Shown here: positions 1 through 6,339 of the stretch, piece after piece
Numbering within the stretch: the stretch's first letter is position 1
Layout: every line of letters starts with the position of its first letter
NCBI GenBank assembly: GCA_003979035.1
Contig: RXOA01000139.1
Coordinates: forward strand, 1-9,975
Origin: Candidatus Bipolaricaulota bacterium
GTDB lineage: Bacteria; Bipolaricaulota; Bipolaricaulia; UBA7950; UBA9294
Length of the DNA: 9,975 nucleotides
Direction of reading: 5' to 3'
Made by a program: the position numbers and the translations under genes
Notes under the pieces: generated by a model
The model's database searches: none
Told to the model about the DNA's origin: nothing
Seen by the model: only the letters and a program-made list of their open reading frames with translations

Positions 1-521
1 GCTACGTAGTCGTTGCCGCACCGCGAATCGTTCCGGCAGCAACGTCTGTGGCCATCACACTTGTGTCCGAGCAGGAATCGGCCAACGATTCCCCGGGATA
101 CGCGCTGGTTCAGATCGCGAACCTTGCGATCGACGCCGAGCTTGTCGTCAGTGCAACCAGCGAACGGGGTGCAAGCTTCTTTGCCGTCGCAGACGTCGCT
201 TCGGGGGAAACACGATGGATGCGATCTGCGACTCCCGTTGCGCTTGTGGTCGATCCCACCGAGTTCGAGGTATGGCGCTTCCCTCCTCCCGAATCGAATG
301 GCGCAGCCGTGGTTCAGGCTCAAGCTCAAGCAAGCGTCACACAATGGACATGGCAAGTGCAGCTTGTGGATCCGTTGATTACGGACGGGCCGATTGCCGC
401 AGACACGGAGCAGGCCGCTCGCCTGTCCACGCCACCGTCATTTGGTGCCGTTGCCGCTGCCATTGCACTGTTCGCGGCGACGATCGCCCTTGCGGTGTGG
501 ACGCTCACCAAGGCTCCGTAG
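1..521 (+). CDS. C-terminal part of an unrecognised surface protein with a C-terminal membrane anchor (5' partial)
   Basis: The reading frame is open from the window edge (first full codon at base 3), so the GTG at 48 is probably internal and the gene starts upstream. About 172 codons are visible before the TAG at 519-521. The visible part is rich in Val, Ala, Thr and Ser and looks like beta-sandwich material. It has no Cys and no motif I can name. A short linker is followed by one strongly hydrophobic segment near the C-terminus (FGAVAAAIALFAATIALAVW) and then a four-residue tail (TKAP). This fits a single-pass protein displayed outside the cell and anchored by its C-terminus. It is the only plus-strand gene on the left side and ends 3 bases from the stop of the convergent uppP. 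Function is unknown. I am confident it is coding, from its composition and clean frame, but not of any role. Confidence 0.72.
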   Translation, partial: YVVVAAPRIVPAATSVAITLVSEQESANDSPGYALVQIANLAIDAELVVSATSERGASFFAVADVASGETRWMRSATPVALVVDPTEFEVWRFPPPESNGAAVVQAQAQASVTQWTWQVQLVDPLITDGPIAADTEQAARLSTPPSFGAVAAAIALFAATIALAVWTLTKAP

Positions 522-524
522 CCG

Positions 525-1322
525 TCAGCTTGCCCCGACGGTCATCGAAACAACAATCGTCGTAACTCCGAGCAGGGCGCAGTAAACGCCGAACCATCCC
601 AGACGACCGCGGCGCACGGCAATGAGAACGCCATGGATCGCCAGCCAGCCGACCGCGGCCGCCGCGGTACCGCCGATCACCAGACTGCTGACTTGATCGA
701 CACCACCGATTTCGCCGATTGCGAGGAGTTCCGAAGCCGCGGCGCCAAGCACGGCGGGGATCGACAATAGGAACGAGAACCGAACTGCTTCCTGCTCCTC
801 CAAACCGCAGACAAGCGCCGCCGACAGCGTCGCCCCCGAGCGTGACACTCCCGGCAACACGGCGGTTGCTTGCGCAAGTCCGATCAAGACCGCATCCCGA
901 ACACGCGGCTCCTGCCGCCTGGACGTGCCGCGCTTTGCTGCCGTGTGGGCCGCGAACAACAAACCGGCCGTCAGCAGCAAACAGATTCCTACGAGAAGCG
1001 TCGAATCAAAGGCGGTGCGGATCGCGGATGCGGCGAACCAACCCACCACGGCAATCGGAACCGAAGCAACGATGAGCTTCGCCAGCCACCGTCTTCCCAC
1101 GGGATCATCGCGACGAAAGGCCGCTCGAAGCAGACGCCAAACCTCATGACGGAACACGATCAAGATTGATACGAGCGTTCCCAGATGCAGCACGACAGCG
1201 AGCAGCGTGGCCGGTGCCTCAACATGAAGCAGCCTCCGTGCGAGTACCAGGTGCCCGGAGCTGGAAACGGGAAGGAACTCCGTCAGTCCCTGGACGATGC
1301 CGAGGAGAGCGGCTCTAATCAC
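525..1322 (-). CDS. uppP: Undecaprenyl-diphosphatase UppP (BacA family)
   Basis: This integral membrane phosphatase converts undecaprenyl diphosphate to undecaprenyl phosphate. It recycles the lipid carrier for peptidoglycan and other wall polymers and gives low-level bacitracin resistance. The 265 residues match the family's usual length. The first signature is at residues 10-24 (QGLTEFLPVSSSGH), with Q11 and E15 of the [E/Q]xxxE motif, the Ser triplet and H24. The second is PGVSRSGAT at 157-165, with R161. The rest is a run of hydrophobic helices. The start is a GTG at 1322. It overlaps the end of the upstream polyferredoxin gene by 8 bases, so translation is probably coupled. This is the last gene of the gltX operon. 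Family assignment is near certain; placement behind redox genes is unusual and may reflect only shared transcription. Confidence 0.97.
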   Translation of the reverse strand: MIRAALLGIVQGLTEFLPVSSSGHLVLARRLLHVEAPATLLAVVLHLGTLVSILIVFRHEVWRLLRAAFRRDDPVGRRWLAKLIVASVPIAVVGWFAASAIRTAFDSTLLVGICLLLTAGLLFAAHTAAKRGTSRRQEPRVRDAVLIGLAQATAVLPGVSRSGATLSAALVCGLEEQEAVRFSFLLSIPAVLGAAASELLAIGEIGGVDQVSSLVIGGTAAAAVGWLAIHGVLIAVRRGRLGWFGVYCALLGVTTIVVSMTVGAS

Positions 1323-2103
1323 GGGCTCTCCGCGGCGACAACGTCAGCCGCAACGCTCCCGTCGGACACTCCGTCGCACACAATCCGCACTTGATGCAGT
1401 TGTGGTTGTCGTGGTCGAAGTGCGGCTCAAGGCCCATCGGGCACTTTGTCGCGCAAGTTCCGCAGTCGGTACACTTGTGCTCTTGAAGCCGCAACCGGAG
1501 AAGACTCACCCGATTGAACAGCGACAGCAGCGCCCCCATCGGGCACAGATACCGGCACCAGAAGCGGGCCACGAGGACCATGCCCACAAGCGTCACGCCA
1601 AGCGATGCCATGTGGACAAGAAACGGACGGTTGACGGTGGCCACGCCCATGAACAGATACGGGATCGACGCCTCGAGCGAAGCCGCGGGACAGATCTTAC
1701 AGAACACCGTGTCCGCCATCGCCCACGCCGCAACAATCGTTCCCACAAGAACGGCATATTTCGCCAGAGAAGCGGACTTCAGAATCCGCACCTTGCGGAA
1801 CGACAGAAGGTCGTTGAGCGTGCCGAACGGGCAGAACCAGCCACAGAAGCCGCGCCCGGCGAACAATCCGTAGGCGACGACGGCGCCGAACCAGAAATAA
1901 GGGACCGTCCCGAACACAATCAGGTTCTGAATCAGCCCGATTGGGCACACGGTGATCGCAAGCGGGCAGGCGTAGCAGTGAAGTCCAGGGAAGATGATGT
2001 GTGTCATCCCGATTCCGGTCACGCCGAATAGCCCGAAGAGAATCCCTGCCCCTTGGAGGACCCGCCGGCTCGTCTGAAGCCGCAACCAAGACAGGGGGCT
2101 CAT
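1315..2103 (-). CDS. NapH/YccM-type membrane polyferredoxin with Cys motifs on both membrane faces
   Basis: This 262-residue integral membrane iron-sulfur protein has about four helices (roughly 19-38, 63-82, 113-131, 160-180). After helix 1 comes HCYACPLAITVCPIG (C43, C46, C53). After helix 2 comes GRGFCGWFCPFG (C87, C91), and after helix 3 FCKICP (C135, C138). After helix 4 comes FWCRYLCPMGA (C183, C187). Two ferredoxin-type [4Fe-4S] motifs follow: C211-C214-C217-C221P and C236-C239-C242-C246P. The GxxCGWxCPxG and RxxCPxGA elements are typical of NapH/MauN/CcoG relatives, which move electrons between quinol or cytoplasmic donors and extracytoplasmic acceptors. With a cytoplasmic N-terminus, C43/46/53 and C135/138 would face outward and the ferredoxin domain inward; this topology is my inference. 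ATG overlaps the upstream TGA as ATGA, with a GAGG ribosome site. It is not a classical NapH, since no nap genes are nearby. An electron-transfer role is likely; partner and direction are inferred. Confidence 0.9.
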   Translation of the reverse strand: MSPLSWLRLQTSRRVLQGAGILFGLFGVTGIGMTHIIFPGLHCYACPLAITVCPIGLIQNLIVFGTVPYFWFGAVVAYGLFAGRGFCGWFCPFGTLNDLLSFRKVRILKSASLAKYAVLVGTIVAAWAMADTVFCKICPAASLEASIPYLFMGVATVNRPFLVHMASLGVTLVGMVLVARFWCRYLCPMGALLSLFNRVSLLRLRLQEHKCTDCGTCATKCPMGLEPHFDHDNHNCIKCGLCATECPTGALRLTLSPRRARD

Positions 2104-3146
2104 GGCGCACGCCTCAGCGCATCGAGCAGCCGCTGCTCCAGATCCGCGACGCCGAACAGCACGGTGCCTGTTTCCGGAAGCACCGTGGCCGGGACGATCG
2201 TCCGGCCGGATCGGATCACGTTGTACTGCGCCGCCTGTTCCGGCTCCATCTCCACGTCGATGAATCGGTACTCAAGCCACCTGCTTTCGGCGGCGAATGC
2301 CTCGACCATCGCTTCCGCATACGGGCAGGAATGGCACCACACGGCATAGAACACGAGGACTTCCGTTGTCTCCGGACCTTCGATCGCCGCAAGCGCCGAT
2401 CGCGTCGCAGCGGACAAGCTCGGCTCTCCGTGCGAGGATTCCTCAATCCCCACACAGGATGTACACAGCACCGATCCGATCCCCTGTGCCTGCTCGTGTT
2501 GATCATTGAGCACCCCGTACGCCAATGCCCCCACTGCAATCAACCCCACGGCGAGAACAACAATGACGGCTTTCCGCACAAACACGAACACAATCAGTGC
2601 TGCGGCAAGAACGACGCCTGCGATAAGCAGGGGAAGCAACCCCACAGCTCCCTGATGGGATCCGAACGAATCCACAGCGATCGGCACCGCCCCCTCTCGA
2701 ACGTCCAGCACGAACGAGAGCGGCTCGACCACTTCGAAACAACTATCATCGTCACAGTATGTGTAGACCAGCTCTGCCAAGACCTCGTACGTTCCTTCGG
2801 GAAGCCCTTGGGCCAGGAAGCGGAGATCAAGATAACCATCCGAGAACGGATCGATCTTGGCGAGAATCTCGGGATCGGACGCTACCGCCAGATCATCCGG
2901 CACAACAAGCAAGAAAACCTCGGCGTCATCGGCCTCGGTGATCGTCGGGTTGCCAAGGAAGACACGCGCGACGGCCTCGCCGTCCGGAGGAAGTTGGAGC
3001 ACATCGGGAAAGGAGCTGACTTCGAGAATCGGATCCTGCGCCAGGACGCCGAGCCCGAAAAGCGCGAGCACCAGAGCCGCAAGCCCGATCCAGGTCCACG
3101 CTACGGTCGATCGGCGGCACATCCATCGTCCAGGCTTGCTTCTCAC
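2100..3146 (-). CDS. DsbD-like membrane thioredoxin: nDsbD-like domain, two helices, CxxC, thioredoxin domain
   Basis: This 348-residue protein probably handles disulfides outside the cytoplasmic membrane. A basic N-terminus and hydrophobic stretch (about residues 15-36, ending GVLAQD) form a signal peptide or anchor. Residues 37-160 are a beta-rich domain with YTYCDDDSCFEVVEPL. Its C131-x4-C136 resembles the Cys-containing loop of the DsbD N-terminal domain. Two adjacent helices (about 167-190 and 193-213) are joined by Val-Arg-Lys, which puts that turn in the cytoplasm. Outside again, LCTSCVGIE gives an extra CxxC (C228, C231). It is followed by a thioredoxin-like domain with FYAVWCHSCPYAE (C271, C274) and IVPATV as the probable cis-proline loop. 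The eight-helix DsbD core is missing. An open frame extends upstream, but I prefer the GTG at 3146 because of the strong ribosome site and the 1-base gap after the TlpA gene. ATG at 3164 is an alternative. The DsbD resemblance is read by eye. Confidence 0.85.
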   Translation of the reverse strand: MRSKPGRWMCRRSTVAWTWIGLAALVLALFGLGVLAQDPILEVSSFPDVLQLPPDGEAVARVFLGNPTITEADDAEVFLLVVPDDLAVASDPEILAKIDPFSDGYLDLRFLAQGLPEGTYEVLAELVYTYCDDDSCFEVVEPLSFVLDVREGAVPIAVDSFGSHQGAVGLLPLLIAGVVLAAALIVFVFVRKAVIVVLAVGLIAVGALAYGVLNDQHEQAQGIGSVLCTSCVGIEESSHGEPSLSAATRSALAAIEGPETTEVLVFYAVWCHSCPYAEAMVEAFAAESRWLEYRFIDVEMEPEQAAQYNVIRSGRTIVPATVLPETGTVLFGVADLEQRLLDALRRAP

Positions 3147-3147
3147 G

Positions 3148-4401
3148 CTATTCCCCCTCGCCATCCACTGGACCCTCGCTTCCCACCGGATCGCGATCGA
3201 GTTCCGCCTCCACCGCCTCGCGTAGCTCCAACCCTCGCAATCCGCGAGCGACAATTGTGCCGTCTCGGCCGACCACATACGTCATCGGGATTCCGGCAAT
3301 CCTGTACAAATCGGAGATTGCATCATCTCCATCGTAGAGCTGAACGTAGGTCAACCCATGCTCCTCCACGGCACGCCCCATCGCCGTCTCGCTGCGATCA
3401 AGGCTGATACCGAGGACGACCAATCCTTGCTCCGACCATGTTTCGTGCAATGCTTGCACGCCGGGAAGCTCTTGCACGCACGGCGAGCACCACCCGGCCC
3501 AGAAATCGAGAAGCACCACGCTCCCGTGGAGATCCTCAAGCGACACGACCACGCCCTCCGTCGTCTCGGCCGCGAACGACGGGGCGTCAGAACCAACGAT
3601 CAGTGGGACCTTCGCGGCGACGGACCGCGCGCTCTCCACAATCACGATTGCCATCCCGTTCGATGCCACTTCGGAGACCGCGTAGGTGGTTCCGTCGAGG
3701 TTGAACAATTCGTCAAGAGCGAACTGCTCGTGGGAGTCCATCGTCGCAAGCAACACACCGTCCCGATCGGAATCGATGAACAACGTTCCCGATTCCAGAT
3801 CATCGTATCGGCCGTCCGAGTCGTCATCTACCACTGCAAGCAAGTATTCGACACCACCCAGGTCGATCGTCCCCGAAGTATACCCGCCGCGGCAGTACGC
3901 CAGCACAAACGGGACGAACGGGTCCCACAGAAGAAGAAGGGGATACTCGCGGTCGGCACCCTGCTCATTGTAGATGCGCAACGGAACCGTGGCGACCAAC
4001 CGGCCGTCAGCGGTCATTCCCTGCCAGGCGATGCGCATCATCGCGCCATCTTGGTTGGTGTCGGCAAGCAGCACAATGCCTTCCGTGCTGAGCGCGACAG
4101 CAACAGGGTACTCCCCACCGCCGAGTCGCAGTTTCCCCGACCGGACATCTTCGGCCTGGAACTGCCGTTCGCCTTGCGTCGTCTGCTCGATGGACACGCC
4201 GTCGGGGAGGCCCGCTGTGAGCTGAAACGCTTGCAGCAGGCAACCGGACACCAAATCGGAAACCGGATCCACATACCGCAGCTGCGCGGTGGCTCCGGCG
4301 GCGCGCCCACCGAACACCGACAAGAGCAAACAGGTCGCGACCACAAGCCTCGCCAAGGCCATCGATTGCCGTCCGAGCGCCAACCATGATCGAGACAACA
4401 C
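3148..4401 (-). CDS. TlpA/ResA-like extracytoplasmic thioredoxin with an acidic, calcium-loop-like N-terminal region
   Basis: This 417-residue secreted or membrane-tethered thiol-disulfide oxidoreductase has a signal sequence at about 14-39 (LARLVVATCLLLSVFGG, then AAGATA). Residues 40-265 are a large extra domain not normal for the family. Three acidic D-x-[DN]-x-DG segments stand out: DTNQDG at 114-119, DDDSDG at 192-197 and DSDRDG at 210-215, resembling EF-hand or dockerin calcium loops. Residues 268-402 form a complete TlpA/ResA domain with LLDFWAGWCSPCVQELP (C305, C308) and the cis-proline loop IPMTYVVGRDG. Family members reduce apocytochrome or protein disulfides and usually draw electrons from CcdA or DsbD. 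Here the next gene is a DsbD-like protein that could be the donor (inference). Start is GTG 4401, preceded by AAGGGGAAG at suitable spacing. ATG at 4362 is an alternative with a weaker ribosome site. The gltX stop is 21 bases upstream; the stop here is 1 base before the next start. Confidence 0.9.
   Translation of the reverse strand: MLSRSWLALGRQSMALARLVVATCLLLSVFGGRAAGATAQLRYVDPVSDLVSGCLLQAFQLTAGLPDGVSIEQTTQGERQFQAEDVRSGKLRLGGGEYPVAVALSTEGIVLLADTNQDGAMMRIAWQGMTADGRLVATVPLRIYNEQGADREYPLLLLWDPFVPFVLAYCRGGYTSGTIDLGGVEYLLAVVDDDSDGRYDDLESGTLFIDSDRDGVLLATMDSHEQFALDELFNLDGTTYAVSEVASNGMAIVIVESARSVAAKVPLIVGSDAPSFAAETTEGVVVSLEDLHGSVVLLDFWAGWCSPCVQELPGVQALHETWSEQGLVVLGISLDRSETAMGRAVEEHGLTYVQLYDGDDAISDLYRIAGIPMTYVVGRDGTIVARGLRGLELREAVEAELDRDPVGSEGPVDGEGE
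3153..3159 (-). promoter_or_regulatory. Ribosome binding site deciding the start of the DsbD-like gene
   Basis: On the minus strand GAGGGGG is followed by 6 bases and then GTG at 3146. The site lies inside the last codons of the TlpA-like gene, whose TAG ends one base before the GTG. This supports GTG 3146 over the longer open frame and suggests that ribosomes finishing the TlpA-like gene reinitiate here. Confidence 0.7.
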
Positions 4402-4422
4402 GATGTGCTTCCCCTTTCGCTG

Positions 4423-5706
4423 CTATCGCACAAGCGCACGGAGGCGACCGACAGAAAGATCCTGCCCTGCGGCGGACATGATCTCAAACAGCCCCGGTCC
4501 CACCTTTCGTCCGGTGATACAAAGGCGAACGGCTTTGGCGATCTCCTTGAGCTTGGCGTCGTTCGCCGCCAGCACACTCTGGACGATGTCGTGAACAGCA
4601 TCGGGTGTGAACTCGCAGGCGTTCGCTTCCGCCAATGCATCGGCAACGGCGGCGACGAGCACCCGCTGGCGATCCTCGAGAACGATCGGCTCCTCCGGCT
4701 CGAGCGTCGCCGCAAACAGGATCTCCAACACCTTTGCGAGATCGACAAGCGTTTTCGAGCGATCCCGCAGAAGGTCGACCCCCAGATGAAGGCGATCGCG
4801 GTCGATGGCGTCCCACTGCTCGGCCGTTGCCGATTGCTCAGCGACTGCAAACGGCCGGACAAGCCCTGCCAAACCTTCAAGATCAAGCCGCTTCATGTGC
4901 TGTTGGTTCGTCCAGTACAGCTTCTCGTGGTTGAACACCGCCGCCGATCGATTGATCTCTTCGAGGGTGAACAAGCGAATCAACTCGTCACGGTCAAACA
5001 GCTCGTCGTCGCCGTGGGACCATCCCAGCCGTGCAAGGAAATTGATTAGCCCCTCGGGCACGAACCCCATCTGTCGATATTCGAGTACCGAGGACGCGCC
5101 ATGCCGTTTCGAGAGACGGGCGCGATCCTCACCAAGGATCAGCGGCAAGTGGGCAAACTGCGGCAACGGCCGCTCCAACGCCTGATACAGGAGGACCTGC
5201 TTCGGGGTGTTGATCAGGTGATCGTCCCCGCGAATGACGTGGGTGACTTTCATGTTTGAATCATCGACCACCACGACGAAGTTGTAGACGAACGTTTCAT
5301 CCGAGCGGCGGATGACGAAGTCCTTGAACTCCTCATGGCGAAACGTCACATCGCCCATCACAGAGTCATGAACGACCGTTTCCCCATCGGCCGGCACCTT
5401 GAACCACCACGCCCCATCCAGTTCGTAGGCTTGGCCGTTCTCCATTAGCTGTTCAGCCGCTTGCAGGTGGTCGGGCGTGAGATCGGTTTGCCGGTACCGT
5501 TCGTCCCAATCCAATCCCAGCCACGTCATCGATTCGATGATCTGGTCGATGGATTCATCGGTCGACCGCTCGCGGTCGGTATCTTCGATCCGCAGGATGA
5601 ACGTTCCGTGATAGTGCCTGGCAAACAGCCAGTTGAACAGCGCTGTGCGCGCCGAGCCTACGTGGAAGTAACCGGTAGGGCTGGGCGCAAACCGAACTCG
5701 AACCAT
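4423..5706 (-). CDS. gltX: Glutamyl-tRNA synthetase, short form lacking the zinc-region insert
   Basis: This class I synthetase attaches glutamate to tRNA-Glu (or also tRNA-Gln if discrimination is absent). Residues 6-20 carry FAPSPTGYFHVGSAR, the HIGH-type motif. RIEDTDRERST and VTHVIRGDDHLINTP are classic GluRS blocks, and the KMSKS equivalent is LSKRHGA at about 198-204. The C-terminal half reads as the helical anticodon-binding region and ends with the usual LCITGRKVGPGLFE-type block. At 427 residues it is shorter than the usual 460-490. The gap is specific: GQAYELDG at 91-98 runs straight into WWFKVP. Most GluRSs have about 44 residues here, with the CxC...CxH/CR zinc-site region. Start ATG 5706 is fixed by homology at MVRVRFAPSP and by GAGGGGGAT upstream; the open frame extends further but is non-homologous. 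It is first gene of its operon. It is not a Glu-Q-RS, because the anticodon region is present. Confidence 0.97.
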   Translation of the reverse strand: MVRVRFAPSPTGYFHVGSARTALFNWLFARHYHGTFILRIEDTDRERSTDESIDQIIESMTWLGLDWDERYRQTDLTPDHLQAAEQLMENGQAYELDGAWWFKVPADGETVVHDSVMGDVTFRHEEFKDFVIRRSDETFVYNFVVVVDDSNMKVTHVIRGDDHLINTPKQVLLYQALERPLPQFAHLPLILGEDRARLSKRHGASSVLEYRQMGFVPEGLINFLARLGWSHGDDELFDRDELIRLFTLEEINRSAAVFNHEKLYWTNQQHMKRLDLEGLAGLVRPFAVAEQSATAEQWDAIDRDRLHLGVDLLRDRSKTLVDLAKVLEILFAATLEPEEPIVLEDRQRVLVAAVADALAEANACEFTPDAVHDIVQSVLAANDAKLKEIAKAVRLCITGRKVGPGLFEIMSAAGQDLSVGRLRALVR

Positions 5707-5745
5707 ATCGAGAATCCCCCTCTTCAAGTGCCTACGAGATGCCTT

Positions 5746-5774
5746 ATTGTAGCAGGCCTGCCAAATCGTGTCTT
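5746..5774 (-). promoter_or_regulatory. Probable sigma-70-type promoter of the gltX operon
   Basis: On the minus strand, AAGACA (5774-5769) is separated by 17 bases from TACAAT (5751-5746), a 5/6 match to the -10 consensus. Transcription would start near 5738-5740, leaving a leader of about 32 bases with the GAGGGGGAT ribosome site. There is no room for a T-box. A perfect 10-base palindrome, GCAGGCCTGC, fills 5752-5761 of the spacer. The -10 is convincing and the -35 is moderate. Confidence 0.55.
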
Positions 5775-6057
5775 CTCGCCGCATCCCTTGGAAGGCTTGT
5801 CCCGAGAACCGGATCAAGACCCAACTCGCCTGCTCGGCGGTTGCTGCGAGGTTTGGGCGTCCGGCTCTCGGCAGGAGACTCCTTCGATTGAATGAGGACG
5901 ACGATGGGCGGATGTCGGGAGCGCGGCGGCGCGAAGGCACCGCTCCCCGAGCGCGGCGTTGCCCGTAGCTGTCTCGGTTGGGCTGGCGTCTTGCTGCGAG
6001 CGGCGGATGCAGGGGCCACATTCGATCGGTGCGGGGTCGACTTCCATGAAGAATCGC
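5775..6057 (+). other. Stretch without a convincing gene between the gltX promoter and the glycine-zipper gene
   Basis: I see no coding frame with natural composition on either strand; the short open frames are rich in Arg, Pro and Ser with no supported start. No tRNA-like T-loop or recognisable RNase P, tmRNA or SRP RNA core is present. It contains a hairpin at 5917-5947 and the 10-mer GAGCGCGGCG twice (5919-5928 and 5949-5958). It lies downstream of the DUF2239 operon and upstream of the gltX promoter, so it could hold the 3' end of one transcript and upstream control of the other. Confidence 0.5.
5917..5947 (-). terminator. GC-rich hairpin downstream of the DUF2239 operon, without a U tract
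   Basis: Arms GGGAGCG (5917-5923) and CGCTCCC (5941-5947) pair perfectly. On the minus strand the inner bases can also form GGUGC/GCGCC around a CUUC loop. It lies about 110 bases after the glycine-zipper stop. No U run follows, so a factor-independent terminator is doubtful. It may stabilise a 3' end or be chance in GC-rich DNA. Confidence 0.25.
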
Positions 6058-6339
6058 CTACTGCTGATCATGAACGTGTTGTCTCGCCGATTCACTCGCG
6101 TCTCCCCTTGTGGGCCTCGCTTCCTCGCTCTGGCCTTGGCGCTTCCTCTCGATGACAAGGCCGATCAACACTCCGGCTCCTGCTCCAATGGCAATCCCCA
6201 AGCCGATGTTTCTCATTGCCACGCCAAGGCCAATCCCGGCTCCGACCCCGATGGGGATCCCCATCGCGATCGCTTCGCCTCGTTGGAGGCGAGATCGCTC
6301 TTCTGTTGAGGGCTTCTCCTGATTCGGGTCGATGATCAT
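6058..6339 (-). CDS. Small glycine-zipper membrane protein
   Basis: This 93-residue hypothetical protein has a charged N-terminus (MIIDPNQEKPSTEERSRLQR). Two Gly-rich hydrophobic segments follow, about 26-43 (AMGIPIGVGAGIGLGVAM) and 46-64 (IGLGIAIGAGAGVLIGLVI), joined by the short turn RN. A polar, charged tail of about 28 residues ends the protein. The regular small-residue spacing (GxxxG, AxGxG) is that of a glycine zipper, which packs helices tightly in a membrane hairpin. Both termini would be on the same side, probably cytoplasmic given the basic ERKRQ after helix 2. Its ATG overlaps the TGA of the acetyltransferase as ATGA, so the two are translationally coupled. Function is unknown. 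Small proteins of this kind occur as conserved hypotheticals; I cannot name a role. Confidence 0.82.
   Translation of the reverse strand: MIIDPNQEKPSTEERSRLQRGEAIAMGIPIGVGAGIGLGVAMRNIGLGIAIGAGAGVLIGLVIERKRQGQSEEARPTRGDASESARQHVHDQQ

Noticed and set aside
13..378. Plus-strand frame of 121 codons near the left edge
   Set aside because: It is the shifted frame of the partial surface-protein gene, and its composition is not protein-like.
2001..3407. Long plus-strand open frame of 468 codons opposite the polyferredoxin, DsbD-like and TlpA-like genes
   Set aside because: Its composition is Arg/His/Pro-rich without domains or a ribosome site, and it crosses three well-supported genes on the other strand. 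High GC produces such antisense frames. The plus-strand frames at 1297-2031 and 3358-4389 are rejected for the same reason.
5707..6021. N-terminal extension of gltX to 6021
   Set aside because: The extra 105 residues are Arg/Ser/Pro-rich and non-homologous, the promoter lies inside them, and ATG 5706 has a strong ribosome site.
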